Assembly (NCBI GenBank): GCA_029259835.1
Contig: JAJDEL010000291.1
Span: 1-8,651 of the forward strand
Source of the DNA: Planctomicrobium sp.
GTDB taxonomy: Bacteria; Planctomycetota; Planctomycetia; Planctomycetales; Planctomycetaceae
Length of the DNA stretch: 8,651 bases
Reading direction: 5' to 3'
Part shown: piece after piece, positions 1 through 7,245 of the stretch
Position numbering within the stretch: the stretch's first letter is position 1
How the letters are laid out: each line of letters opens with the position of its first letter
The notes under the pieces: model-generated
Databases searched by the model: none
The model's input: the letters and a program-made list of their open reading frames with translations, nothing else
Told to the model about the DNA's origin: nothing
Position numbers and translations under genes: made by a program

Positions 1-1
1 C

Positions 2-682
2 ATTGTGATTGTCGCCGACGAAATGGCTGACTTAATGATGACAAACGGCAAAGAAGTTGAATCGCACATCATTCGCCTCGCTCAAAAATCACGAGCGGTC
101 GGGATACACCTTGTTCTTGCGACGCAAAAGCCAACCGTCGATGTCATCACCGGTCTAATCAAGTCAAATTTGCCTGCCAGAATCTCGTTTCAGGTTGCCT
201 CGCGAACCGATAGCCGTGTTGTCCTCGATGAAATGGGAGCGGACAAGTTACTAGGCAACGGAGACATGCTCTACCTTCCACCTGGGACGAGCAGTCTGAT
301 TCGCGCCCAAGGAACGTACGTTAGTGACGATGAAGTCAACGCGATCATCGATTTCTACAGCAGCTACGAAACTCGCTACGCACCAGAAATCGAACAGGCA
401 ACAAAAGCAGCAATGTCCGCTGGAGCTGCCGACGGCAGCGGGTCTCTCGAACGAGACGCGATGTATCAGCAGGCTGTCATGATCGTCCTGCGCGAAGGTC
501 GCGGCTCCGTTTCACTTCTTCAGCGCGCCTTGGGAGTCGGCTACGGCCGAGCGGCCCGGATGGTCGATCACATGGCCGCGGACGGCATCGTCGGCGACTA
601 CAACGGCTCAAAGTGCCGCGAAGTCATCTGCAGCTACGAAGAATGGGAAGCCCGGCAAGAAGAACTCGAAATGGCAATGTGA
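2..682 (+). CDS. ftsK: DNA translocase FtsK/SpoIIIE, C-terminal part (5' end outside window)
   Basis: This is the C-terminal 226 residues of an FtsK/SpoIIIE translocase, the hexameric ATPase that pumps chromosomal DNA through the closing septum and helps resolve chromosome dimers. The reading frame is open to the left edge, so the start, membrane segments and Walker A motif lie outside. Visible in order: the Walker B strand with its DE pair (fragment residues 6-7) followed by MADLMM; the family signature ATQKPTVDVITG (about 40-51) and IKSNLPARI; RTDSR; GNGDMLYLPPG; then a linker and the winged-helix gamma domain (about 151-209) with LLQRALGVGYGRAARMVDHM, which in known FtsK proteins reads the polar KOPS sequences. 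The match to the family is close throughout and the gene ends intact. Planctomycetes generally lack FtsZ but keep FtsK, so the protein probably serves chromosome segregation without a classical divisome; that last point is known biology, not visible here. Confidence 0.96.
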   Translation: MVIVADEMADLMMTNGKEVESHIIRLAQKSRAVGIHLVLATQKPTVDVITGLIKSNLPARISFQVASRTDSRVVLDEMGADKLLGNGDMLYLPPGTSSLIRAQGTYVSDDEVNAIIDFYSSYETRYAPEIEQATKAAMSAGAADGSGSLERDAMYQQAVMIVLREGRGSVSLLQRALGVGYGRAARMVDHMAADGIVGDYNGSKCREVICSYEEWEARQEELEMAM

Positions 683-697
683 CGCAATCACATTGCC
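673..697 (+). terminator. Perfect 10-bp hairpin across the ftsK stop codon, possible terminator
   Basis: GGCAATGTGA (673-682) and TCACATTGCC (688-697) are exact inverted complements separated by the five bases CGCAA. The left arm contains the last two sense codons and the TGA stop of ftsK. A 10-bp stem with a short loop right at a gene end suggests a transcription terminator or a 3'-end-stabilising hairpin. The sequence that follows (CGTTTCCCC) has only three consecutive T, so it is not a strong intrinsic terminator. The core also reads TGTGA-N5-TCACA, which resembles a CRP/FNR-type operator with one base fewer than the usual spacer. Confidence 0.55.
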
Positions 698-792
698 CGT
701 TTCCCCATGCGTTTCAAGTGCGTGACATCAAAACCGATCTTGCTCAAAAGCACCGATTTCCGCTATGAGGCCGTGTTCGAAAGGGTTCGACA

Positions 793-1698
793 ATGGCTCC
801 ATGGAATCGGAATTGCAACGCCGCTCTCGCGGTGGCGGTCATGTCGTCTCTTCTGCTCTCGTCAACACTCCTGGCTGGCGACCTGAACGCTGTACGCAAA
901 TCTACCAAAGGGAGCTCGTCTTCAAGCAAAGATGACGAAGAAGACGATGATCGCCCAAAGAAGCGCAAGAAGAAAAAACAGCATCATTCCCACCACCATG
1001 ACCACGACGATGACGACCATGACGGCATCTCGGCGTTTCTGATTACGGAGGTATTCGGTCCTCCAATTCTCTATGCAGCCGCTTCACCCTGGATCGCGCC
1101 TGCAGCGATTCTTGGCGATGACTACACGACAGACGCTGATTTCCCTCACTATCCCTACTCGGATGAATCTGATGGATATCTCGCTCTTGGCACCGACAGC
1201 GATGTTGCAATCAACCCATATGGTGTTCGCTTTTCAAGTGAATACGCAAATGACTTTTCCGGCCTCGAAAGAATCGGCGGGCGATTGCAACTCGAAAGCA
1301 TGTCACGCTTCGGCCTCGACACGGAATGGAACCATTGGCAGGAAGAGATGCCTGGTGGTGATGACACATTGTGGACCGGCGATGCGAACCTGACTTTTCG
1401 GTTCGCGCAAAACGAGCATGCGCAGTTCTACACCGGTCTTGGAATGAACTGGCTCAGCGGCGGACAAAGTGATGTCGGCTTCAACTTTACGTACGGTTTC
1501 GACTGGTTCCCGACCGAACCGTTCGTGATTCGTAGCGTCCTCGACATGGGCACGATTGGCGACGCCGATTTGTACCACAATAAAACGACGATCGGCCTCG
1601 TCTACAAACACCTCGAACTCTACACCGGATATGACATCCTGCACATCGGCGACACGAACCTGCAAGGCATGATCGGCGGCCTGACAATCTGGTGGTGA
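793..1698 (+). CDS. Exported protein of unknown function, probable outer-membrane beta-barrel with charge-block N-terminus
   Basis: I do not recognise a named family. The 301-residue product starts with a signal peptide (hydrophobic stretch about residues 10-28, ending LLA-GD). A low-complexity segment follows, built as blocks: five Ser (41-45), acidic (47-53), basic RPKKRKKKK (54-62), then His/Asp-rich (64-77, with several HH and DDDD runs), which could bind divalent metals. The remaining part has a hydrophobic stretch (about 81-108), then from about residue 140 alternating aromatic/Gly/polar strands such as FYTGLGMNW, FNFTYGFDWF and HLELYTGYDILHIG. It ends in an aromatic residue (LTIWW), typical of beta-barrel outer-membrane proteins. 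The start is supported by AAGGG at 781-785, seven bases upstream. A surface or outer-membrane role is inference from the signal peptide, strand pattern and terminal Trp. It is convergent with the pectate lyase gene, 89 bases away. Confidence 0.8.
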   Translation: MAPWNRNCNAALAVAVMSSLLLSSTLLAGDLNAVRKSTKGSSSSSKDDEEDDDRPKKRKKKKQHHSHHHDHDDDDHDGISAFLITEVFGPPILYAAASPWIAPAAILGDDYTTDADFPHYPYSDESDGYLALGTDSDVAINPYGVRFSSEYANDFSGLERIGGRLQLESMSRFGLDTEWNHWQEEMPGGDDTLWTGDANLTFRFAQNEHAQFYTGLGMNWLSGGQSDVGFNFTYGFDWFPTEPFVIRSVLDMGTIGDADLYHNKTTIGLVYKHLELYTGYDILHIGDTNLQGMIGGLTIWW

Positions 1699-1763
1699 TA
1701 AAGACTCGTTGGGCCGCGTCCTCCTTGTCGCTATTGATGACAATGTCTTAAATCCGCACTCTC

Positions 1764-1786
1764 AAAAAAAAGCCCGGTGGGAGCTT
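1764..1786 (-). terminator. Intrinsic terminator of the pectate lyase-like gene
   Basis: Read on the minus strand, the sequence one base past the stop codon is AAGC-T-CCC, loop ACC, GGGCTT, then a run of eight T (two of which can also close the stem base). This gives a stem of about seven base pairs with one bulged T, followed by the T-tract: the layout of a rho-independent terminator. It also lies in the short gap between two convergent genes. On the plus strand, GTGGGA-GCT-TCTCAC followed by TTTT (1777-1795) could act weakly in the opposite direction. Confidence 0.8.
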
Positions 1787-1787
1787 C

Positions 1788-3239
1788 TCACTTTTCCTGC
1801 GAAGCCGCGATGAACTCCGCTAGAGTCAACACATTGCGGGCATAGGTGCGAGTGTCAATGACTTTGTCGACCTGCTCTTCGCCTTTAAAATTCTTTAATG
1901 TCCCTTTTTCGACCCAGGCTCCGCGCTTGTCGAGATCTTTTACGATCTTCTCCGTGCGCTTCGTCAGGTCTTTGCTCAACCGGGATTTGCGTGCCCTGGC
2001 AACCAGAAACGACTTCGAGGGTCCGTCTGTTACGAGTTGCTTGTAGCGGGCCTCAAGTCGGTCGAGATTCGAACGCACCTTGAAGCCGTAGTGTGTTGGC
2101 AGGTCGTCGTCGGTATAGACAAGTTTGTATTCGCGCGTGAAGTAGAGTGGTTTGTCCGTTCCGATTTCGTAAAACCTCGCCAATCGACCATCTTTCAGAA
2201 GTAATGAACGATAATAGGCAATCGCCATTGGGACGGGAGCAAGGTACTTTTGATCTCCTGTCCAGTCGTAGAGTGTCATTAAGGTGTTGATGACACCTTG
2301 TGATTCTCCGCCGGTGATCGCTGGTGGTTCAAACTTCCTCGCCCAGACAGGCTCCATTTCAACATTGTACTGCTGCGCCCAGCCAGGTTGTGGATCAGGG
2401 AGTTGGGCGGCAATCAAAAAATCTCCTCCATGTCGAGCCGCTTCCGCCCAGCGTTCATCACCATAGATCGTATGGGCTGCCATCATCATCTCGATGACAT
2501 CGCTGATCGTGTTGTCATTGAGTGTGTAAAATCGGGAGTAAGAACTTCGCTTGTAGGTGCGGCTCCAGGTCTTCGGAAACCTTGCCTTCCCGACAGGAAA
2601 GTCACTCGCATCATGAGCTTGAGTATATTGCTGAGGCCATGCTCCATTCGGGTACTGAGCTTTCGCGAACGAATCCAAAGCGTACAACGCCGCTTCGTGG
2701 ATTTGAGCATTTTTGAATTCAAGTTCACGGTCGACGGACATCAAAAGTTCGAGCGACGATTGCGATTTATTGTCGTCAAAGGTTGTCCGATTTCGCCGCT
2801 TGGCAATGTTGGTTCGATGATCCGTGCGATAGAAATAATTCTTTCGCAAAAGCGGATCAAACTCGATATTTTCGCCCCAGCCCCCTGACTCCAATTGTCC
2901 CCGCACCAAAGCATCTGCGGTCTCCAGCATCGCATCAAAGAAGAGTGGCTCTCCTGTCAGTTGCCAACCTTTGAGATACGCCATCCCGACCGCCGAAGTC
3001 CCAGGAGGTTCGATCCAGGCTTCACTCGGCCCGACTTTGTTCTCACCTTCCCGTTTTGTGAGATCGGAGCTGACTCGAAAAACGGACCCGCCGCTCACGC
3101 TGACGTTTTCACGGTAGAACTCCACGGCACGCTCAAGAGCTGCCTGCGCTCTCTTGGAATCCAAGCGATCCTGACCATGAAGCAGGCTCGAATGGATGAA
3201 CAACATCGAAATCATCATCAAAGCAAACAAACGTTTCAT
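1788..3239 (-). CDS. Secreted pectate lyase-like protein, polysaccharide lyase family 10 type
   Basis: The 483-residue product has an N-terminal signal peptide (Lys/Arg at 2-3, hydrophobic 4-20, cleavage near HGQ-D). The mature part carries the hallmarks of PL10 pectate lyases, which are alpha/alpha-toroid enzymes cleaving polygalacturonan by Ca2+-assisted beta-elimination: TFDDNKSQSSLELL (153-166), AQYPNGAWPQQY (194-205), FYTLNDNTISDVIEMM (237-252), a WAQQYN-EPVWARKFEPPAITGGES block (287-312) and ARFYEIGTDKPLYF (354-367). I did not map each catalytic residue onto a known structure, so activity is inferred. About 100 residues (385-483) rich in Lys/Arg and probably helical extend beyond the PL10 core; the end KVIDTRTYARNVLTLAEFI may fold back on the toroid. 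AAGGA (3249-3253, minus strand), nine bases upstream, supports the start. It stands alone, divergent from the EF-hand gene, with no transporter or sugar-degradation partners adjacent. Substrate could be plant or algal pectin or another uronic-acid polymer. Confidence 0.88.
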   Translation of the reverse strand: MKRLFALMMISMLFIHSSLLHGQDRLDSKRAQAALERAVEFYRENVSVSGGSVFRVSSDLTKREGENKVGPSEAWIEPPGTSAVGMAYLKGWQLTGEPLFFDAMLETADALVRGQLESGGWGENIEFDPLLRKNYFYRTDHRTNIAKRRNRTTFDDNKSQSSLELLMSVDRELEFKNAQIHEAALYALDSFAKAQYPNGAWPQQYTQAHDASDFPVGKARFPKTWSRTYKRSSYSRFYTLNDNTISDVIEMMMAAHTIYGDERWAEAARHGGDFLIAAQLPDPQPGWAQQYNVEMEPVWARKFEPPAITGGESQGVINTLMTLYDWTGDQKYLAPVPMAIAYYRSLLLKDGRLARFYEIGTDKPLYFTREYKLVYTDDDLPTHYGFKVRSNLDRLEARYKQLVTDGPSKSFLVARARKSRLSKDLTKRTEKIVKDLDKRGAWVEKGTLKNFKGEEQVDKVIDTRTYARNVLTLAEFIAASQEK

Positions 3240-3366
3240 TAGGGGAAATCCTTGTTCAAAATCAGTTGTAGACTACCTACACAAATTTGAAAGGAATCTT
3301 AACAATCACCAGCCTGGATCGCTTCTCTTGATTCCATTCCCAAAGAGCAGAACGTATCATCGCTCA

Positions 3367-3395
3367 TTGATTTGTCACATCGCTTCCCATTCAAT
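3367..3395 (+). promoter_or_regulatory. Weak candidate promoter for the EF-hand gene
   Basis: In the 185-base gap between the divergent lyase and EF-hand genes, TTGATT (3367-3372) and TTCAAT (3390-3395) are separated by 17 bases. Each matches four of six positions of the sigma-70 -35 and -10 consensus. The start codon is 29 bases downstream of the -10. Promoters for both directions must lie in or near this gap if the genes are transcribed separately; nothing else in the gap stands out. Confidence 0.25.
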
Positions 3396-3411
3396 CGATC
3401 AATTCTACTCA

Positions 3412-3418
3412 AAGGGAG
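3412..3418 (+). promoter_or_regulatory. Strong Shine-Dalgarno sequence of the EF-hand gene
   Basis: AAGGGAG lies six bases before the ATG at 3425. It is the best ribosome-binding site in the window and fixes the start of the EF-hand protein. Confidence 0.75.
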
Positions 3419-3424
3419 AACTTC

Positions 3425-4285
3425 ATGTCCGACTCAACTCCTCCGCCCAATACAGAAACCAAAGAGAAACCAAAAAGAAATCCGACTGAACGCATCATCG
3501 TCTGGGGAGTGATTGGCGTCATGATTATCGTTGCGAGTGCTGAAGCGGTAGCTCGCTATGGTTACACAACAACGCTTCCAATTTTGCAAGCGCGCATGGT
3601 GGAGGACGATGCTGGTGCTGATGCTCGTTCTCTAACGCTCGCTGAAGCCGATAAATTGATTGCAGGGTACCCGAGCAGAACAGAAGAGAGCGACAAAGTC
3701 ATCTATCGCTGGAAAGGCCTCGTAAAAGATCATGGCGCTATTCATCTGGCGTTCGATAATGAAAAGACGATTATCGGTCTGGAAACAGATGCTCCTCCTG
3801 AAATTTCGGAACCGGTTCTCCCTCCCACCGTAGAGTCTGAAATCGAAGATCCCATGGGGTCAATGCCTGGTGGTGGTTTGGGAAGTGGTGGAGGTGCTTC
3901 CGGTGAAGGTGGTGGCCCTGGTGGCGGCGGTCGAAACTTCGACCCCATGCAGTTTGATGCAGATGGTGATGGCAAAATCAGCCTCGAAGAAGCCCCCGAA
4001 AGAATGAAAAGCGTCTTCGACCAAATTGATGCAAACAGCGACGGGTTTGCCGATGCTGCAGAATTCGAAGCCCGTCGTGCTGCCCGGCAACAAGAGAGAA
4101 GTGAAGGTGAAGGCGGTCGTCCACAACGCCCAAACACCGACGAAGCCACTCCTGCTGGGAACACTCCCACGTCTACACCAGAGCCTCTCGGAACTGAAGC
4201 GAAACCCAAAGCTGCGGCTGAAACAAAGCCTGAAGTTGAAGCAAAGCCCGAAGCAGAAGCCAAACCTGCTCCCAAAGAGGAATAA
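3425..4285 (+). CDS. Single-pass membrane protein with two EF-hand loops
   Basis: The 286-residue product is built from distinct segments. A short basic, Pro-rich cytoplasmic head (1-23) is followed by one membrane helix (about 24-43), which probably acts as an uncleaved anchor. A small globular part (about 55-122, with [22 protein letters not shown] split by turns) matches no family I know. A Gly-rich hinge (about 145-169) follows. Two EF-hand Ca2+ loops come next: D178-x-D180-x-D182-G-x-I-S-x-x-E189, fully canonical, and D202-x-N204-x-D206-G-x-x-D210-x-x-E213, also with good ligands. The Arg/Glu-rich segment after them leads into a tail of EAKP-like repeats (258-283). The EF-hands should sit outside the cytoplasm, where Ca2+ is plentiful, so a structural role is as plausible as sensing. 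The next gene downstream is a redox lipoprotein, also outside the cytoplasm. Confidence 0.85.
   Translation: MSDSTPPPNTETKEKPKRNPTERIIVWGVIGVMIIVASAEAVARYGYTTTLPILQARMVEDDAGADARSLTLAEADKLIAGYPSRTEESDKVIYRWKGLVKDHGAIHLAFDNEKTIIGLETDAPPEISEPVLPPTVESEIEDPMGSMPGGGLGSGGGASGEGGGPGGGGRNFDPMQFDADGDGKISLEEAPERMKSVFDQIDANSDGFADAAEFEARRAARQQERSEGEGGRPQRPNTDEATPAGNTPTSTPEPLGTEAKPKAAAETKPEVEAKPEAEAKPAPKEE
4196..4279 (+). repeat. Degenerate EAKP/ETKP coding repeat at the end of the EF-hand protein
   Basis: The C-terminal 28 or so residues are short units of the form E-[AT]-K-P with Ala/Glu spacers (EAKPK, ETKPE, EAKPE, EAKPA). At DNA level this gives imperfect GAAGC(A/C)AAGCC-like repeats. Such Lys/Pro/Glu tails are usually unstructured and may stick to cell-wall or surface polymers; the role here is unknown. 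The tract could vary in length between strains by slippage. Confidence 0.6.
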
Positions 4286-4358
4286 CTGTTCAAACTGGAA
4301 AGATCAGGAAATCTTCGAGATCGATGTCATCTGAAGCATTCTCAGAACCGGAGTTGTG

Positions 4359-4401
4359 GCGAGGTGAAACACGCAACAAGTTTTACCGAGCCACACCTCG
4401 C
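4359..4401. repeat. 8-bp inverted repeat in the gap between the EF-hand and lipoprotein genes
   Basis: GCGAGGTG (4359-4366) and CACCTCGC (4394-4401) are exact inverted complements with 27 bases between them. The loop is long and no T-tract follows, so it is not a classical terminator. It may be a weak mRNA hairpin or chance. The rest of the 229-base gap (4286-4514) shows no gene or clear promoter. Confidence 0.35.
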
Positions 4402-4503
4402 ATTGAGCCGGAACTTCCAACAGGAACCGCAATTTTGCGACAAGACCGTTGAATATGACCATTCGAAGAGTCATAGTTGTTGCTTTAAATGCCGATGATT
4501 CAC

Positions 4504-4507
4504 GGAG
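4504..4507 (+). promoter_or_regulatory. Shine-Dalgarno GGAG that sets the lipoprotein start
   Basis: GGAG lies seven bases before the ATG at 4515. The in-frame ATG codons further upstream (4449, 4455) have no such site and would put 22 extra residues before the signal peptide. The downstream start gives a normal lipoprotein signal. Confidence 0.65.
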
Positions 4508-4514
4508 TGTCACG

Positions 4515-5246
4515 ATGTCGAAAAACGGATCCAAATTCATATCAACAGGCACACACCTTCTTCTTCTCGCAATGTTGTGGGGATGTGGTCAAAAGCAGGA
4601 GAAGCCGACGACACCACAAAACAGCGGGGCGATGAATAGTGGAGGGGACAGCAGTTCTGGAGGTTATGGAGACTACGGTTACGGTTCGGAGGAAATCAAA
4701 TTCCTCGACACAGCCGATTCGCAATCTCTTCCGGAAGTCGGCCTGTACGACCTGATGCTCACAGCAGCAGACGGTCAAGAAACTTCTGTGCGCGATCTCG
4801 GCAAAGGCAAGAACGTTGTTCTGGTTGTCACTCGAGGAAATACAAATCCGATTTGTCCTTACTGCTCAACGCAAACGGCACACTATATTCGCGACTACGA
4901 AAAATTTCAGGAACAAGAGGCCGAAGTCGTGATTGTTTATCCGGTTGAAGCCAAGGACGATCAGAAAAACTTGGACAGCTTCCTCGAAGATGCTCGCGGA
5001 CGGCTCGACGATCCGAAACGAACAGTCCCCTTTCCTGTCGTTTTTGATGTCGAATTAAGTGCCGTCAACCGACTCGGGATTCGAAAAGATCTTTCCAAGC
5101 CAGCGACGTACATCATTTCACCAGATGGGCAAGTGCTGTACGCCTATGTCGGTGCTCATTGGGGAGACCGCCCCGCCACGGCGCTCATTCTCACAAAGCT
5201 GAAGGAATCCAAGCCAGCCGCAGATGCGACGGATGCTAATACTTAA
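4515..5246 (+). CDS. Thioredoxin/peroxiredoxin-like lipoprotein with CPYC motif
   Basis: From the chosen ATG the product has 243 residues. It begins with a lipoprotein signal peptide: basic head, LLLLAML core and lipobox LWGC with the lipid-modified Cys at 24. A Gly/Ser/Tyr-rich linker (about 40-58) follows. The folded part (about 72-230) reads as a thioredoxin-fold domain of the AhpC/TSA-Redoxin type: GKNVVLVVTRG leading to CPYC (114-117), a middle helix-strand section, and PATYIISPDGQVLY (196-209), which supplies the expected cis-Pro segment. A CxxC pair immediately after the first strand suits a thiol-disulfide oxidoreductase or a CxxC-type peroxiredoxin; CPYC is the same dipeptide setting seen in glutaredoxins. 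It should be anchored in a membrane facing the periplasm. Its target is unknown: cytochrome maturation, disulfide repair and peroxide removal are all possible. It follows the EF-hand gene by 229 bases and precedes the kinase by 86. Confidence 0.85.
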   Translation: MSKNGSKFISTGTHLLLLAMLWGCGQKQEKPTTPQNSGAMNSGGDSSSGGYGDYGYGSEEIKFLDTADSQSLPEVGLYDLMLTAADGQETSVRDLGKGKNVVLVVTRGNTNPICPYCSTQTAHYIRDYEKFQEQEAEVVIVYPVEAKDDQKNLDSFLEDARGRLDDPKRTVPFPVVFDVELSAVNRLGIRKDLSKPATYIISPDGQVLYAYVGAHWGDRPATALILTKLKESKPAADATDANT

Positions 5247-5332
5247 TACTGTCGTGTCCGCTCGGCAGACCAAAAGGGCCTGTTTCTCAAAGAAAAGCAA
5301 GCGGGAGCCTGACCTACAATTACTGATTGTTC

Positions 5333-7222
5333 ATGAACGACATTCCATCAACGACGGCAACGAGTCAATTCTTTTCAGTTGCGGTCGAACTTGGATTCAT
5401 CTCTTCTGAGAAGTCGTCGGAGTTGCTGCCCGAGGCGCTCAAAAGTACACAAGAGACATCGGAATTTGTTTTGAATTCCGGTGCTCTGAACGCAACTCAG
5501 GTTGATGTCGTCAAAACTCTCTGCGCTCCTGACGAAGTCATTCCCGGTTACCGCATTGAGGCTCTACTGGGACAAGGAGGAATGGGAGTCGTCTACCGCG
5601 CCGAGCAACTCAATCTCCATCGACAAGTCGCGATCAAAACAATTCTCGTCAGCCGTATGGGAGATCAAAACGCACTCCATCGCTTTGAACGCGAAGCACA
5701 AACAATCGGGCAATTGCGGCATCCGAACATCATCGCCGCCTTCGATTTCGGTCGACACGCTGGACGATTTTATCTCGCACTGGAATTGGTTGATGGCGAA
5801 GACTTGAGCGTGCGAATCAAGAAAAACGGTCCATTCGATGAGGCGACTTCACTCGGACTCATGCGGCAAGCAGCGGCTGGTCTCTCCCACGCAGCGACGA
5901 ACCATGTCGTTCATCGAGACATTAAACCTGCGAACTTGATTCTGGTCGAACCTCCGGAGGGATACCCCCTTCCACCGGGGATGCCGATGGTAAAAATTGC
6001 CGACTTCGGCCTGGCATTGCTTCAGTCGGAGGTCGATGACAGCACTCGACTTACGCAAGAGACAACACTGGGCAGTCCGCACTACATGGCACCAGAGCAG
6101 TTTGAATCGAGTGATGTCGATTTTCGTGCAGATATGTACTCACTCGGTGCGACACTCGTTGAAACGCTCACCGGGAAACCTCCATTTCACGGAATGAAGC
6201 TTTCGCAATTGATCGCTGCCAAGTTCGCCAAAGATGAAAACGCCTTCAAAAATTTACCAGGAAGCTGCACCCCGGCAACGATTGATCTGGTCAAACGGCT
6301 GATGTCCGTGAAGCCTGAAAAGCGACCAGAAAGCTACGAGGAATTGATCCAGAAAATCGACCGTGCCATCGCCGGCGTTCAGGACATCACAGGAACGATT
6401 CTACTCGATCCGGTTCAAAATTCAGGAGCTATTTCTGGCGACTCAACGAAAGAGTTTCCCTTAACAAGCCCGTTCGTTCCAGAGAGCAGCACTGAAGTCG
6501 GACTGGAAAAACATAGGACTCGGTTCAGCTTACGTTATTTGTTGATTGCAGGTGCGGTTGCAATGATAAGTGCAGCTCTGTATTTCGCAATCAATCGAAG
6601 CACAAACGTACACAGTCTTCCTGTCTCACCAGTGCGCAGCCCCGATGCACACGTCATCGGGCAATCACACCAACTCTTCAACGGTGTTGATACGAATGGG
6701 TGGACTATCGGTCAAGGAAGTTGGCGATGGGTCTGGGAAGAGGCAGTTTTGGAAGGAATGGGTGTGATACGTCGACCCATTCCACGATCCTTCGAGAGTA
6801 CATCAAACAAACCGCAGGCAATCTTGTGGTATCAATTAGATCTCATTTTTCACCCATTGCCTGCAATACAAACGAACGAAGAAATCGCCCAGGAACTCCA
6901 TTTCGGAATCAAGCGAGAGAACCAGTTATCGGAGTTTATTTTACGCCGAAACGGGACAGAGGTCGCATTGCTGCGTCGAAATTTCGAGAACAATACGACA
7001 GAGCAGGTCAGCGATGTACAACCGCTGTCAATTTCCCGAGAAGATCTCATCGCGATCACACTCGACCGACTGCCTTCCGGATGGTTCCTGAAAGTCAACG
7101 GCGAGCCGTTTGCCGCCGTTTCTCGAGGCCAGTCTAATGAACTGCCCGAAGTTCAACTCCAGGCAATCGGCGGTCCGGTTTATTTCTCAGATGCGATGTT
7201 GACGGAACTGAGCGTTGAGTAG
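5333..7222 (+). CDS. Transmembrane Ser/Thr protein kinase with C-terminal DUF1080-like domain
   Basis: The product has 629 residues from the ATG at 5333; an in-frame TTG lies two codons earlier. Residues 1-70 form a small helical N-terminal part. The Hanks-type kinase domain (about 72-348) has every key element: Gly-rich loop GQGGMGVV (80-87), VAIK Lys102, Glu121 of the C-helix, HRDIKPAN with catalytic Asp196, DFG Asp224, and APE (253-255). A Pro/Gly-rich insert of about 15 residues sits between the catalytic loop and DFG. A Ser/Thr-containing juxtamembrane stretch leads to one membrane helix (about 400-420). The outer part (about 446-629) starts LFNGVDTNGWT, then GSWRWVWEEAVLEG, closely resembling the beginning of DUF1080/3-keto-disaccharide hydrolase domains, which have a concanavalin-A-like fold. 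It probably senses or binds something outside the cytoplasm. No good ribosome-binding site is near the start; a GGGAG lies 25 bases upstream. It converges on the sigma factor gene with 23 bases between stops. Confidence 0.93.
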   Translation: MNDIPSTTATSQFFSVAVELGFISSEKSSELLPEALKSTQETSEFVLNSGALNATQVDVVKTLCAPDEVIPGYRIEALLGQGGMGVVYRAEQLNLHRQVAIKTILVSRMGDQNALHRFEREAQTIGQLRHPNIIAAFDFGRHAGRFYLALELVDGEDLSVRIKKNGPFDEATSLGLMRQAAAGLSHAATNHVVHRDIKPANLILVEPPEGYPLPPGMPMVKIADFGLALLQSEVDDSTRLTQETTLGSPHYMAPEQFESSDVDFRADMYSLGATLVETLTGKPPFHGMKLSQLIAAKFAKDENAFKNLPGSCTPATIDLVKRLMSVKPEKRPESYEELIQKIDRAIAGVQDITGTILLDPVQNSGAISGDSTKEFPLTSPFVPESSTEVGLEKHRTRFSLRYLLIAGAVAMISAALYFAINRSTNVHSLPVSPVRSPDAHVIGQSHQLFNGVDTNGWTIGQGSWRWVWEEAVLEGMGVIRRPIPRSFESTSNKPQAILWYQLDLIFHPLPAIQTNEEIAQELHFGIKRENQLSEFILRRNGTEVALLRRNFENNTTEQVSDVQPLSISREDLIAITLDRLPSGWFLKVNGEPFAAVSRGQSNELPEVQLQAIGGPVYFSDAMLTELSVE

Positions 7223-7245
7223 TTTTGTCACGCAAACCTTCCTCC

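Noticed and set aside
678..692. Functional CRP/FNR operator TGTGA-N5-TCACA
   Set aside because: Spacer is five rather than six bases and it lies on the ftsK stop codon; a hairpin explanation is simpler, so it is kept only as a possibility.
2388..2888. 166-residue plus-strand open frame opposite the pectate lyase gene
   Set aside because: Antisense to a well-supported gene, no recognisable domain or signal.
3742..4293. Long minus-strand open frame (183 residues) opposite the EF-hand gene
   Set aside because: It is an antisense shadow rich in Ser/Pro/Gly created by the Gly-rich and Glu/Lys/Pro-rich codons of the real gene.
4449..4514. Upstream start for the lipoprotein at 4449 or 4455
   Set aside because: No ribosome-binding site there, and it would place 22 residues ahead of a normal lipoprotein signal peptide; the ATG at 4515 has GGAG seven bases upstream.
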